In this document: in pieces, positions 1-9,283 of the stretch
Position numbering within the stretch: the stretch's first letter is position 1
How the letters are laid out: each line of letters begins with the position of its first letter
Assembly (NCBI GenBank): GCA_034509925.1
Contig: CM067536.1
Span: 3,582,501 to 3,646,500, forward strand
From: Hirudinaria manillensis
Taxonomy: Eukaryota > Annelida > Clitellata > Hirudinida > Hirudinidae
Reading direction: 5' to 3'
DNA: 64,000 bases
The notes under the pieces: generated by a model
Told to the model about the DNA's origin: nothing
The model's input: the letters and a program-made list of their open reading frames with translations, nothing else
Database searches by the model: none
Position numbers and translations under genes: made by a program

Positions 1-49
1 TATAAATAAAAATATGTTTTAATGACGAATGATTTAACTTTCGTTTCAG

Positions 50-3000
50 TGATGGTCGAGTCTCTTGTTCTCACTAACGAATTGAGGCCTCATCTGAAAC
101 CTGCCAACCTCTCCATCCATGTCAGTTTCATGACGCAGTGACTTTTTAAAAAATCACTTCTTAATCATCAATTTAATTATTTTGTTCTACAGAACTCGCA
201 CAATGACCTGCTCGTACAATGGCTGAACGTCACCGCCGAAAATGGTTTTCTTTGTTTGTTGTTTTAATGAGCCTGTTAGAAATTAGATGTTTGTTAACTA
301 GAAAGGATATTATTGATTTATAATTTGAATATATTTAATTTTAAATTGCAATTATCAGGGCTGCTCAGAAGAGAATACATCGTTCCGCTTCTTGCCCAGC
401 CAGACAAACTGACACTCACCTTGGCAAATCACGTGAGGACAAGGATTTATTTGCTCGCTGGCAACCTAATCGAATTCTGTTTCCATGTTTCCAGTCACCA
501 TGTTTCAAATTAATATTTTGCTTTCAATTTAGGCACAAATGGTCAACCATACCTTCGAAATTGAACGGGCTCAACCGTACGGTATGTTTTCACACTTTAA
601 ATTACTTCTCATTTATAAATTAATAAATATGATGCAAAATTAATTTCAGACAAAGAACGTTTCCTGGTTGACGTTAAGGCTCCGAGGTACTACACCCTCC
701 GTTATGGTAAAAGGAACGGTGCAAGTCCCAACTTGAACATTTCCGTGGTGGCTTGGTAATTATGGCTTTTATTTATTTATCAAGTAACTTTGGATAATTT
801 ATTATATAATGTTATATTTTTATTTTATATTCAGCTATCATTCTGGGGCTCCGTTGAAAGGGAACGTTAAACTGCAACTCTCGCTTGGAAATAAATCAGG
901 ATCACTGCCTTCAGTCAAGGTTAACATAATTTAATATATGTATCCATATAATATAATTGCTGACTTGTGATATTTAATAATAACTTGTAAATATTTATTT
1001 GACAGCTCCTTTCTGGTCACAAGCTCTTTTCACTGAATGCTGATGAAATCAAGAAAGTATTGAAAACTGATGAATCCCTGGTTGGACAAGAATTGAAAGT
1101 TTCAGTGAAGGTGGTAGAAGTGCGTTCTACGAGGAAAGAAATGCTTGAAAGCCCTGAGAAGGAACAGGAAATGAATAAAAGTGACGAGGAAAAGGAAGAA
1201 GAAATGAAAGAAGACGAAAAGAGATCATATTCGGTGCTTCCGGTCACCAAGGATATCTTTGTCAAGATTGTCGATCAATTCCATGTCCTGTTCTTCAGCG
1301 AATTCACTCCTGTCTTTTTCAAGCCTGGCCTGTCCTACGTTGGACAAGTGAATAAAACACTGTATTTCGATTCTTTTCCTTAAATATTTTAATTTTATTT
1401 TCTTTTTTTATTTATTTTCACTTCAGGTGCTTCTCAGACAGGTCGATGAAATGGTCCCAACAAGTTCAGATGAGAAAGAGGTCAGGGTAACGCTCAGACG
1501 TCATAATTCGAATACAAAAAATCCAGTGGCAGAGTCAGTGACTGTCAAAATGACATCAAACTCCCTTGGCGAGTTTTCATTCCAGGTTTCTGCAGAAGAT
1601 CACAAGCTTGAACTCGAAGTAACAACAATACTTCACTTTAGTGGATTCCCTCACACTTTACTTAGATTTAATAATTGCCATATTTTGACATTTGTTTGCT
1701 TATTTTCAGGCTACTTTTTTCGATAAAGAATGCGGCAAGTATTTGAAGGCTGTCTTGAAAGACATTCTACCATTTTCAGCCAACGGCAAAGACTTCGTGC
1801 AAGTCTTGACGGAGCAAAAACCACCAAAAGTTGCTGTGAGTAAAATATCTGCATCTCTTCTTCGGGTGTCACACGAATTATTGAATATTTTTTGCAGGTC
1901 GGCGAATCGCTTGAAGTCAAGGTCGAAACAACGTTCCCAGTCAGTGAGGTCTTGTATCAGGTCTTCTGTCAACCAGGAGTGGTCCTCTCGGGGAAATTGG
2001 GTGCTCACTCTCCATCAACGAAGCACAATCTCTCCGTTGTCCTGCCACAAAATGTCAGCCACCTTCTGTCGTCACCTCGTCTAGTCGTGGAAGTTCTGAG
2101 TCCGAGCGATGAAATTCTTTCTGACAGTCTTCGATTCCTTGTCGTTCAAAAGCAACAAAGACCTGTAAGTATTAAATTTTAAATGATTTTCATGATTACT
2201 TCTTATTTAAAAATTAATATTTATTCCTTCAAATTTCAGCTCGAATTGTTGGTGAAAACCGAAGTTGCTGAACCAGGGGAGATTGTGGAAGTGATTGTCA
2301 AAGCAGAACCACTCACCAGTGTATATCTGTTGACAGTTGCGGATGTAATGGCTTTTGAGCCAAAAGAGGAGGAATCCAGAAAAGAAATAGTTAGCAGAAA
2401 TTTGAAATTAAACTTCCGTGCTAATTTTTGTCCTTTGAGTTAATATATTTTTATTTACAGGCGCACAAGAAAATGATGAGATATCTTCAGAAGCTGAATA
2501 CTACTCACTTCTCTCGAACCATGAATGATCTTGGCAAACATTCCTCGAATATTCCATCTTTGGCTCCTGATTCTCAAAGAGTCCATAATGTGAGTTACAT
2601 TAGTGTATTATATAATTGTAATGTTTAATTTATTTAATTGAATTAAAATGTATTACTCAAACAAAAATATTATTACAGGAATCTGAAAGTCTCCTGCTCA
2701 GTGATGGCTTCTTATTCCTTGATCCCAGTAAATTCATTTGAATCCTTGATTTTGCCATTGCATTGCTAACAAATGATTCGCTTCCAGGCAAACCGTGGCC
2801 TACTCCAGTCCGTAAGAATGGAACATTGGACAACCTCGAGCCAACAAAATTGGAAACTGTTGAAGAATTTGATTCGAAAATGTGGAGACTAAATGTTAAC
2901 GTTGGGTTAGTTGTAACGTGTTAGTCGTTCTTTAAGGACGATGGTCAAAATCAAAGTTGAAACTTGATTAATAAGTGAAATAATTTTTTGTATAAGTTAT

Positions 3001-6000
3001 AAGTTTACATTATGATAATTATGTTTTATTTTTATTCAGATCGTCAGGTGAAGAGAAACTTCGTTTGGTTATCCCTGAGGAAGCCAGACTTTACACTTTT
3101 GCTGCTTTTGGTCTCATACCTGGGAAAGGTCTTTCTGTCGCTGAGAAACCAATTCAGGTACTTGAATATGCGTGTTTTTATATGTGGCTGGTTGTTATGT
3201 GTTGTGATTCTTTTACATTTTATGTTTCAGTTGCTGTCCACATATAAAATTGTGCCTGCCTTGAGACATCCAGAATCCTCGATGCGAGGGGAAGAAGTTG
3301 TTTTGGATGTTCACCTCTTCAACAACCAGGACAAGGAAGCCAACGTAATTTTTTTAATAGTCCATGATAAATATGCTATCAGTACACGAACGTTTTAAAA
3401 CTGCAGGTTAAAGTGACTGTAAACGAAGGACATGGAATTGGAGAAAAGAAGAACGAGGAAGACAAACATTTCGACAAAGAAGTTGTTGTGAGTTTGTCGA
3501 ATCTCTCCAGTGAAATATATGATTAATTTAATGAAAGAATTAATTTCAGTTGAAACCCAGACAATTGGCAGTGGTACCAGTCAGTCTGAAAACATCACCG
3601 ACGACCCAGGAACCGCTCAAATTTGAAGTTGAGATCGTCTCCGATGATATGCATCACAAACTCGACTCTTCGGTTGATCTTAAAGTAGCCTTAAATTAGT
3701 TTATTTGAATTAAATATTTAATTAATAAATTAACCAAATGTTTTCTAATTGTAGTACCAAGGATACGAAGTTGTTCCATCAGAAAGTTTTGTCCTCAACA
3801 ATTTCAACGGAGAACAAGTCCTCAATGTTGACGTTCTCAGAAACGTGACAAACCCCGTCGAGAAGTCAGAACGAGTTCATGTGAAAATCTATGGTATATA
3901 TTTTGTAAGACGATATTTACCTTTCAATTAAGTTTTCTAATGATTGCAATTTAATGCTACAGGCCATCCTTTGGGTCCAGCCATTGAACACGTCTGTCAA
4001 AATGTCAACAAATCAAACATTCTGGAGGAAAGGATGAAATTAGACTTCGTCCTTGCTGTCAACGTTCTCGAACACATCTCCAACAATTCCCTCTTTGAAA
4101 ACTCTATGGATGTCGACTACAGCGAGAAGGAATTGCCCTTCAATGCTTCCCTTAAAGTTCCAATTGACAAGGAAAAGTGCGTCCAATCTGTCAGAGATAG
4201 TAAGTCTTAATAAAGAGAAAGACATAATAATTTGAATGTTTCACAATCAATGTGGATGATTTTTTTTTATAGCTCTGCAGTATCTGTTGAACAAGAAGAA
4301 TATGGATGGATCCTTTTCATTCCACCCACACCATCCCGGCTACATTTGGTAAATTAGATATACGTTATGAAAACATGTTTGATATAAAATTGACAAATTT
4401 AAATTCTACAGGCTCACTTCTCTCATGCTGGAGTCGACAGTTCTACTAAAAAATGTGCTTCACTGGGACGAAGGACATATTGTAGAAACTGTGAAGTGGC
4501 TGGCCAATCAACAGAAGGAAGACGGGTCCTTTGTCGAGAACAAAGAAGCCATCGTTCTAAGAAAGGAAACGGTAAAATAAATTAAATGTTTATAAGTTAT
4601 AGACAAATTTTTAATATAATTTAATCTTTTAATTTTTATTTTAAATAGGAAGGATCTTATCATGTTTCACTGACTTCAGAAGTCGTTTCCTCAATTCTCG
4701 AAGCTTCTAACAATCTTGATGTAAGTAATTGCCGTTATACTTGAAATAATATAGCTAATTTATAAAGAAGTTTATGATTAATGAAAAATAATTATATGAT
4801 TGAACAGCTTCCTGAAGAAGTGATCAAGCTGGTGAAATCAGTGATCAAAAAATCGGTGGAGTACATCAAAAACGTCGTGCTGAAGGGAGACCTCGATAAG
4901 GACTCTTACTCTCTCAACCTAGCTGCTTATGCCTTGACTCTGGCTAAAAGTGACATAGTCTTTGAAGTTCTGAAAAGAAGAAACGAGTTGATGATTCAAG
5001 AAGGTATCTTTTCATATTTGAATTTATAAATTTACTGTGGAGCTAGAGAACTTAATGTTCATTTAATTATTTTTCCACAAAGGAGACGAAATACATTGGA
5101 AGGTTGAAGAGAAATGGAGAGCTGAGGCATCGTCATTGTCCGTGGAGGCAACCTCCTACGCCATCCTCACATCCCTGGCCATGAACAACCTGAAAGGTGC
5201 ACGACCATTCGTCAACTTCGTTCTGAGGGTAATGAAAAACGGCGGAGTGTTTGTCTCATCACAGGTGGAACGTCCTAGCGGCTAATTAAATGAAATTTAT
5301 GTAATTTCAACAATATTGTGACAATTTCAGGATTCGCATGTCGCACTGAAGGCTCTGTCGCTCTACTTCCGTCTCCACAGTAACTACTACGAACACGATA
5401 AGGTCAACATCGATGCCAAGGTCACTTTGTCAAACGAGAAACAGCTACCTTTGAAAGTCCTCAGTCCCTTCTTTGTTGGAAGCCTGTACTTCGATGTAGG
5501 ATATTTTATATTGTTCACCACGTTGAATTATTAATAATTTTAACTTAATTTTAATTTTATAAAGCATTCCAATCTCAGTTCTGCTGTCAAAGTTGAATCG
5601 ACAGGAGAAGGTGTACTTCTTGTTCAGGTTTGTTAGTTGTTAGTTTCATACACTTGAAATCCAGTTTCTAGTAAAGTGATGATTTCTATTTTTCGAGAAT
5701 GTTCCCAAGTTCAACCAAGTAATTCCGTCCTTCGAACCAACTTCGCTCGACCTGAAAATTGAAGTGCAAAGAAAAGATCCTGAACATCTGGAGCTGAAAG
5801 TCTGCGCAGTGTCAGTGAATGCTCCCACATTTTGTGTGGCAATCGATTAATTTTATTTATAATTTAATTATTCAACAGAAACCTGGAAAATGAAACGAGC
5901 GGATTCCTCATCGGCGAAGTTCCTCTCCTGAGTGGCTACGAACTCAACTTGGAGAACCAGGATCACACATCCAATCCACAAGTTCTGAAAGAAGAGGACA

Positions 6001-6330
6001 AAGTTTACCTCGTCTTCAACGAGGCATTTCCAAATATTCTTATGCTGTGATGATTAATATACAATACTGATGTGTAACTTTTTTTTCTTTTTCTTCCTCA
6101 GGTGAAACCTTCGGACCCGTCGTGCGTAGATCTTAGTTTGGACAAACTGTACCAAGTTGGAGACCTTGCTCCCAGGTTCACCAAACTCTACCCAATCTAT
6201 GAACCAGGTTGAATCATATTCTCATTTAGTTTTAATTGAAGGTTCTCTTTCTATTGCATAAATTCTTTTGTTTTGTTTTTCAGGCCAAATTGTCTACAAG
6301 CCTTATGCTGGGGACATAGTCGAAGACTGA
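50..6330 (+). CDS. Alpha-2-macroglobulin / TEP family protein, thioester-less, 5' end outside window
   Basis: Secreted macroglobulin-family protein; members trap proteases or tag targets. I read 31 exons: 50-120, 193-244, 359-432, 533-581, 650-755, 835-919, 1006-1347, 1427-1618, 1710-1835, 1898-2164, 2240-2389, 2461-2589, 2679-2727, 2788-2905, 3040-3157, 3231-3344, 3407-3487, 3550-3684, 3755-3893, 3963-4199, 4273-4348, 4412-4571, 4649-4720, 4808-5003, 5083-5264, 5331-5495, 5565-5627, 5698-5810, 5879-6023, 6102-6207, 6284-6330. All phases agree and give about 1,318 residues. MG domains come first (FFKPGLSYVGQ near the MG3/MG4 join). The helical thioester-domain repeats follow (NMDGSFSFHPHHPGYIW, QKEDGSF), then a receptor-binding domain ending in LYPIYEPGQIVYKPYAG. 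There is no C345C domain, so it is A2M/CD109/TEP-like rather than C3/C4/C5-like. Where GCGEQ is expected the sequence reads NILEERM, so no thioester can form. Exon 7 holds a Glu/Lys-rich insert. The intron after 6023 must use a GC donor to keep the frame. The first exons and signal peptide are outside the window. Confidence 0.87.
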
Positions 6331-6357
6331 ACATGCATGGACAATGGACATCCCTCT

Positions 6358-6812
6358 CAATTTTGGCTTAAATCAATGGAATGACATTGAGCGAAATTCT
6401 TTTGCATCTAAATAAACACATCTCGTCTGCAACATATTTTGTCACTTATCAAATAGATATATTTTTAACCTTCACAATAAGAAAATCAAACTTAAGGAGA
6501 CAGGAAATAAAGTAAATAAACATACGATTATGGAAATAACAATAAAAATATATAACTTAAATAAATATTAAGAATATTGGAGAGCAACAAGGACAAATAT
6601 GTTTCCTTGTTTATGGTCTAGGCATGTGTCATTTGTGACAGACGACCTGGATAGGAAGTTAACAATTACATCTGTTTTCGATGGTAGAGCATCCAACAAT
6701 TGTAAAATTGTGCCCTTTTAATGCGCTAACCAGTTTTATCTATTGCTGATATTGATGATGATATTTTACGTGCTTTTATATTTATTGTAATGTATTTAAT
6801 GGTATGTATTAA
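6358..6812 (+). repeat. TEP 3' tail, duplicated at 20174-20437
   Basis: Two blocks of this 3' untranslated and flanking DNA (about 6358-6465 and 6758-6812) recur in the same order and strand at about 20174-20283 and 20386-20437. The shared text includes the poly(A) signal and CACATCTCGTCTGCAA. The DNA between the blocks has diverged. This ties the end of the TEP gene to the WSC-EGF duplication unit. Confidence 0.8.
6411..6416 (+). promoter_or_regulatory. Poly(A) signal of the TEP gene
   Basis: AATAAA lies 81 bases after the TEP stop codon. The same signal and its flanks are copied at about 20225-20245, in the TEP-tail duplicate. Confidence 0.6.
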
Positions 6813-6832
6813 TATAAATACATTATTAATAT

Positions 6833-7129
6833 TGTTGGATCCCTAGATCCAATAAATTGAATAATATTTAAAATTATATTGCCGATTAATTATTTTAATA
6901 ATTAATTAAATTTAGTGGCAATATAATTTGAGAATTAAATTGGTGCTATTCAGACTCTTTGGTTATGTACCTTTGACAAATGGATTTATATCGGAAAGTA
7001 GAGCGAGAGTAATAGAAACAGCAGATTTCAAGACTTAATCAATTAAGCATTTTACATCTTCCAAGCCATCTGACAACTTTCAATAAACCTGCCCTTCTAT
7101 AATTAGTTTGAGGACCCTGGGTTATTACA
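6833..7129 (+). repeat. 5' LTR of SAP element copy 1
   Basis: The 297-bp LTR begins with a small palindrome (TTGGATC-CCTA-GATCCAA). It also holds a longer inverted repeat, with perfect 13-bp arms at 6871-6883 and 6917-6929 (AAATTATATTGCC against GGCAATATAATTT). AATAAA occurs near its 3' end at about 7083. Confidence 0.9.
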
Positions 7130-7130
7130 T

Positions 7131-7149
7131 TGGTGTCAGGAGTGGGATT
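7131..7149 (+). other. Primer-binding site, complementary to tRNA-Leu 3' end
   Basis: TGGTGTCAGGAGTGGGATT begins one base after the 5' LTR. Its complement ends CCTGACACCA, which fits the acceptor end of eukaryotic tRNA-Leu species (5' end GTCAGG). The same site is present in copies 2 (about 29960) and 3 (about 19703-19721, minus). Confidence 0.72.
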
Positions 7150-7210
7150 TAGAGTTAAAGGGTATCCAAAAGTAACTAAAGTAGAAGCTTGTTTAGTTGA
7201 AAAGTGAACG

Positions 7211-8365
7211 ATGCCGAAGTACTTGGATGAATTGTACGTGCCTCGATTGAGACAAGAATTGAGAGAGCGTGGCCTGGATTGGAAAGGCACGAAAGCTGAG
7301 ATACGAGAGCGACTTGGGACATGGCTGACAGAGAATGGCCATGACCCAGAGGAATACGAATTCGAGAATCCATCCCATAAAAAGATGGATGAATTTCTTG
7401 ATTTTATGAAAAAGTCCGTAGATGAGATGAGGGAATGTATTAGGAGTATTAGGGGTGATTTGAAAAACAGAGCGGTTCCATGCCAGGATGTCTCGTTGGC
7501 TTCGGGTGAAGACTCTGCCGAGAAGAGTCCTGTTGGTTCTTTTGAGGAGAGCAAAGTGGTGCTTCCATCTTGCGAAGAACAAGGAGAGGAACTCTGCAAA
7601 AAGGTTACCAACGAGGAACAAATCATGTCCGTTGTTCCAGGTACCGTTTCTGGCAGCGTTGGGATGGAGTCATTAGAGGGCACATCCAACCACAGTGCGT
7701 GTGTGTCTCCAGAAGCTCTGTGCGTGATGGCAGACTTAGGGAACTCGACGTTGGAGCCCATAGAGTTACCAGATCAGGTCGAGTCGTCAGCAGGGCCCAG
7801 AGAGCTCACGGAGGTTTTAGTGGAGCAAGTGGGGCTTTCGGAGGAGCCTGTGGGATTGCCGGTGGATCATGTGGAGTTGTTGGTGCAGCTCGAGGAGTTA
7901 CTGATGAGTCACGTGGAGTTGCCGGTGGAGCACACGGATTTGATGGTGGAACAAGTAGAGTCTACAGAACAGCCCATGGATTTACCAGCGGATGTTTCGG
8001 CTCCATTGGAAATAACAGAAGGGAGTGCTCGGGATTTCAGGAGAGTGCCTAGCATGGAAAGTGGAGCAGGTGATCCTGAGGAGAGTCTGGGATCTGGCGA
8101 CATCGTGGAGCAGGAGAGTGTGCATAGAAATGGCGATGTTCCGCGGCTGAAACTTGCGGGACGCAGAAGTAAAAGGGAGGAGACAGAAATCCCAGAAGAT
8201 GACAAAGCAAATGGATCTGGGATTTGCAGCCATGAGATTGTTGGAAGATCGGATCCTATTCCGAGAGTAAAAATGAAAATGGGAATAGATGTCTGTTCGG
8301 GACGAACAGATTTAAGGAGGGGGCAGTGTTGGATCCCTAGATCCAATAAATTGAATAATATTTAA
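7211..8365 (+). CDS. SAP-domain protein of the LTR element, 384 aa
   Basis: The only ORF of the element. Residues about 4-40 form a SAP motif (helix-turn-helix for A/T-rich DNA or RNA; key run LRQELRERGLDWKGTKAEI). An acidic middle and a stretch of imperfect 11-13-residue repeats rich in Val, Glu and Leu (pattern xELPVxHxEL) follow. The tail is basic and polar (KLAGRRSKREE, VKMKMGIDVCSGRTD). The ORF runs 13 codons into the 3' LTR. It has no capsid major-homology region or zinc knuckle that I can see. It may be a divergent Gag, since SAP domains occur at the start of some animal LTR-element Gags, or a captured host domain. The ATG is the first after the primer-binding site and matches the starts in copies 2 and 3. 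Confidence 0.82.
   Translation: MPKYLDELYVPRLRQELRERGLDWKGTKAEIRERLGTWLTENGHDPEEYEFENPSHKKMDEFLDFMKKSVDEMRECIRSIRGDLKNRAVPCQDVSLASGEDSAEKSPVGSFEESKVVLPSCEEQGEELCKKVTNEEQIMSVVPGTVSGSVGMESLEGTSNHSACVSPEALCVMADLGNSTLEPIELPDQVESSAGPRELTEVLVEQVGLSEEPVGLPVDHVELLVQLEELLMSHVELPVEHTDLMVEQVESTEQPMDLPADVSAPLEITEGSARDFRRVPSMESGAGDPEESLGSGDIVEQESVHRNGDVPRLKLAGRRSKREETEIPEDDKANGSGICSHEIVGRSDPIPRVKMKMGIDVCSGRTDLRRGQCWIPRSNKLNNI
8314..8326 (+). other. Polypurine tract of the SAP element
   Basis: AAGGAGGGGGCAG directly precedes the TGTTGG start of the 3' LTR. The same tract ends the interior of copy 2 at about 31219-31231. Confidence 0.75.
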
Positions 8366-8623
8366 AATTATATTGCCGATTAATTATTTTAATAATTAAT
8401 TAAATTTAGTGGCAATATAATTTGAGAATTAAATTGGTGCTATTCAGACTCTTTGGTTATGTACCTTTGACAAATGGATTTATATCGGAATGTAGAGCGA
8501 GAGTAATAGAAACAGCAGATTTCAAGACTTAATCAATTAAGCATTTTACATCTTCCAAGCCATCTGACAACTTTCAATAAACCTGCCCTTCTATAATTAG
8601 TTTGAGGACCCTGGGTTATTACA
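8327..8623 (+). repeat. 3' LTR of SAP element copy 1
   Basis: Same length as the 5' LTR, with one visible difference (A to T near 8491). The inverted-repeat arms are kept at 8365-8377 and about 8411-8423. Confidence 0.9.
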
Positions 8624-9070
8624 ATATGTTTGGCATCTGGACTAGCTAATATATTGTGCGACGTGTATCTATGATATATATACGACATTTTCGATATCCT
8701 TGATATTTTCAAAATTTATTTAAAAATTCAGACTATTTTATATTTTTCGACATATAAAAAAGTAATTGATGAAAATAACTGATTTAATTAATCGCACAAT
8801 AACCTCTGGTAAAACAAAATTATCTAGGATTTGAGTACACTATTTTAAAATTGGTAAATATAAACAGTCAGCATATTAAGCATATATTAATCTTATTGAG
8901 TTGAGAGTCAGTGCGACCCCGTCACAATCAGATTTTTATTTTGCACCAATGGTCAGTGAAACACTTCAGGGATTGCTTACACGCACTCTCTAGTCGAAGA
9001 TTCATAAATCATTTTAAAATTACCAGGTTGAGATCAATTTCAAAATAAGACAAGATAATCCACAATTCCT

Positions 9071-9076
9071 TTTATT
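9071..9076 (-). promoter_or_regulatory. Probable poly(A) signal of WSC-EGF gene A
   Basis: AATAAA on the minus strand about 210 bases beyond the stop codon. It is conserved in copy B at 23814-23819. Confidence 0.45.
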
Positions 9077-9283
9077 CCAACAAAAATAGAATTATTTTAA
9101 ATTTTGCGATTTGTGGACAAAATGGCCAAAGTTTAAATTGGTATGTGTTGACTTACGACTAACCAGCCTCTATTCCAATACAAATATGTTTCATACGATT
9201 AAATTAATTAAATACTTAACCTAAAAGTAAAATATTCAATAGTTCTTTGTAAGCTCCTGGTCGATAAAATCATCGATCTTGAT

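Larger units (their letters stand above)
6833..8623 (+). mobile_element. Complete non-autonomous LTR retrotransposon with a single SAP-domain ORF (copy 1)
   Basis: Two 297-bp direct LTRs (6833-7129 and 8327-8623) start TGTTGGATCC and end TTATTACA. I see one mismatch between them, so the insertion is recent. The 4-bp flanks ATAT (6829-6832 and 8624-8627) are the target-site duplication. A primer-binding site follows the 5' LTR and a purine tract precedes the 3' LTR. The 1.2-kb interior encodes only a SAP-domain protein: no protease, reverse transcriptase, RNase H or integrase is present. It must therefore be moved in trans. Related copies are at 19298-20018 (minus, truncated) and 29723-31530 (plus), with divergent solo LTRs at 11971-12273 and 26630-26932. 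Confidence 0.9.
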
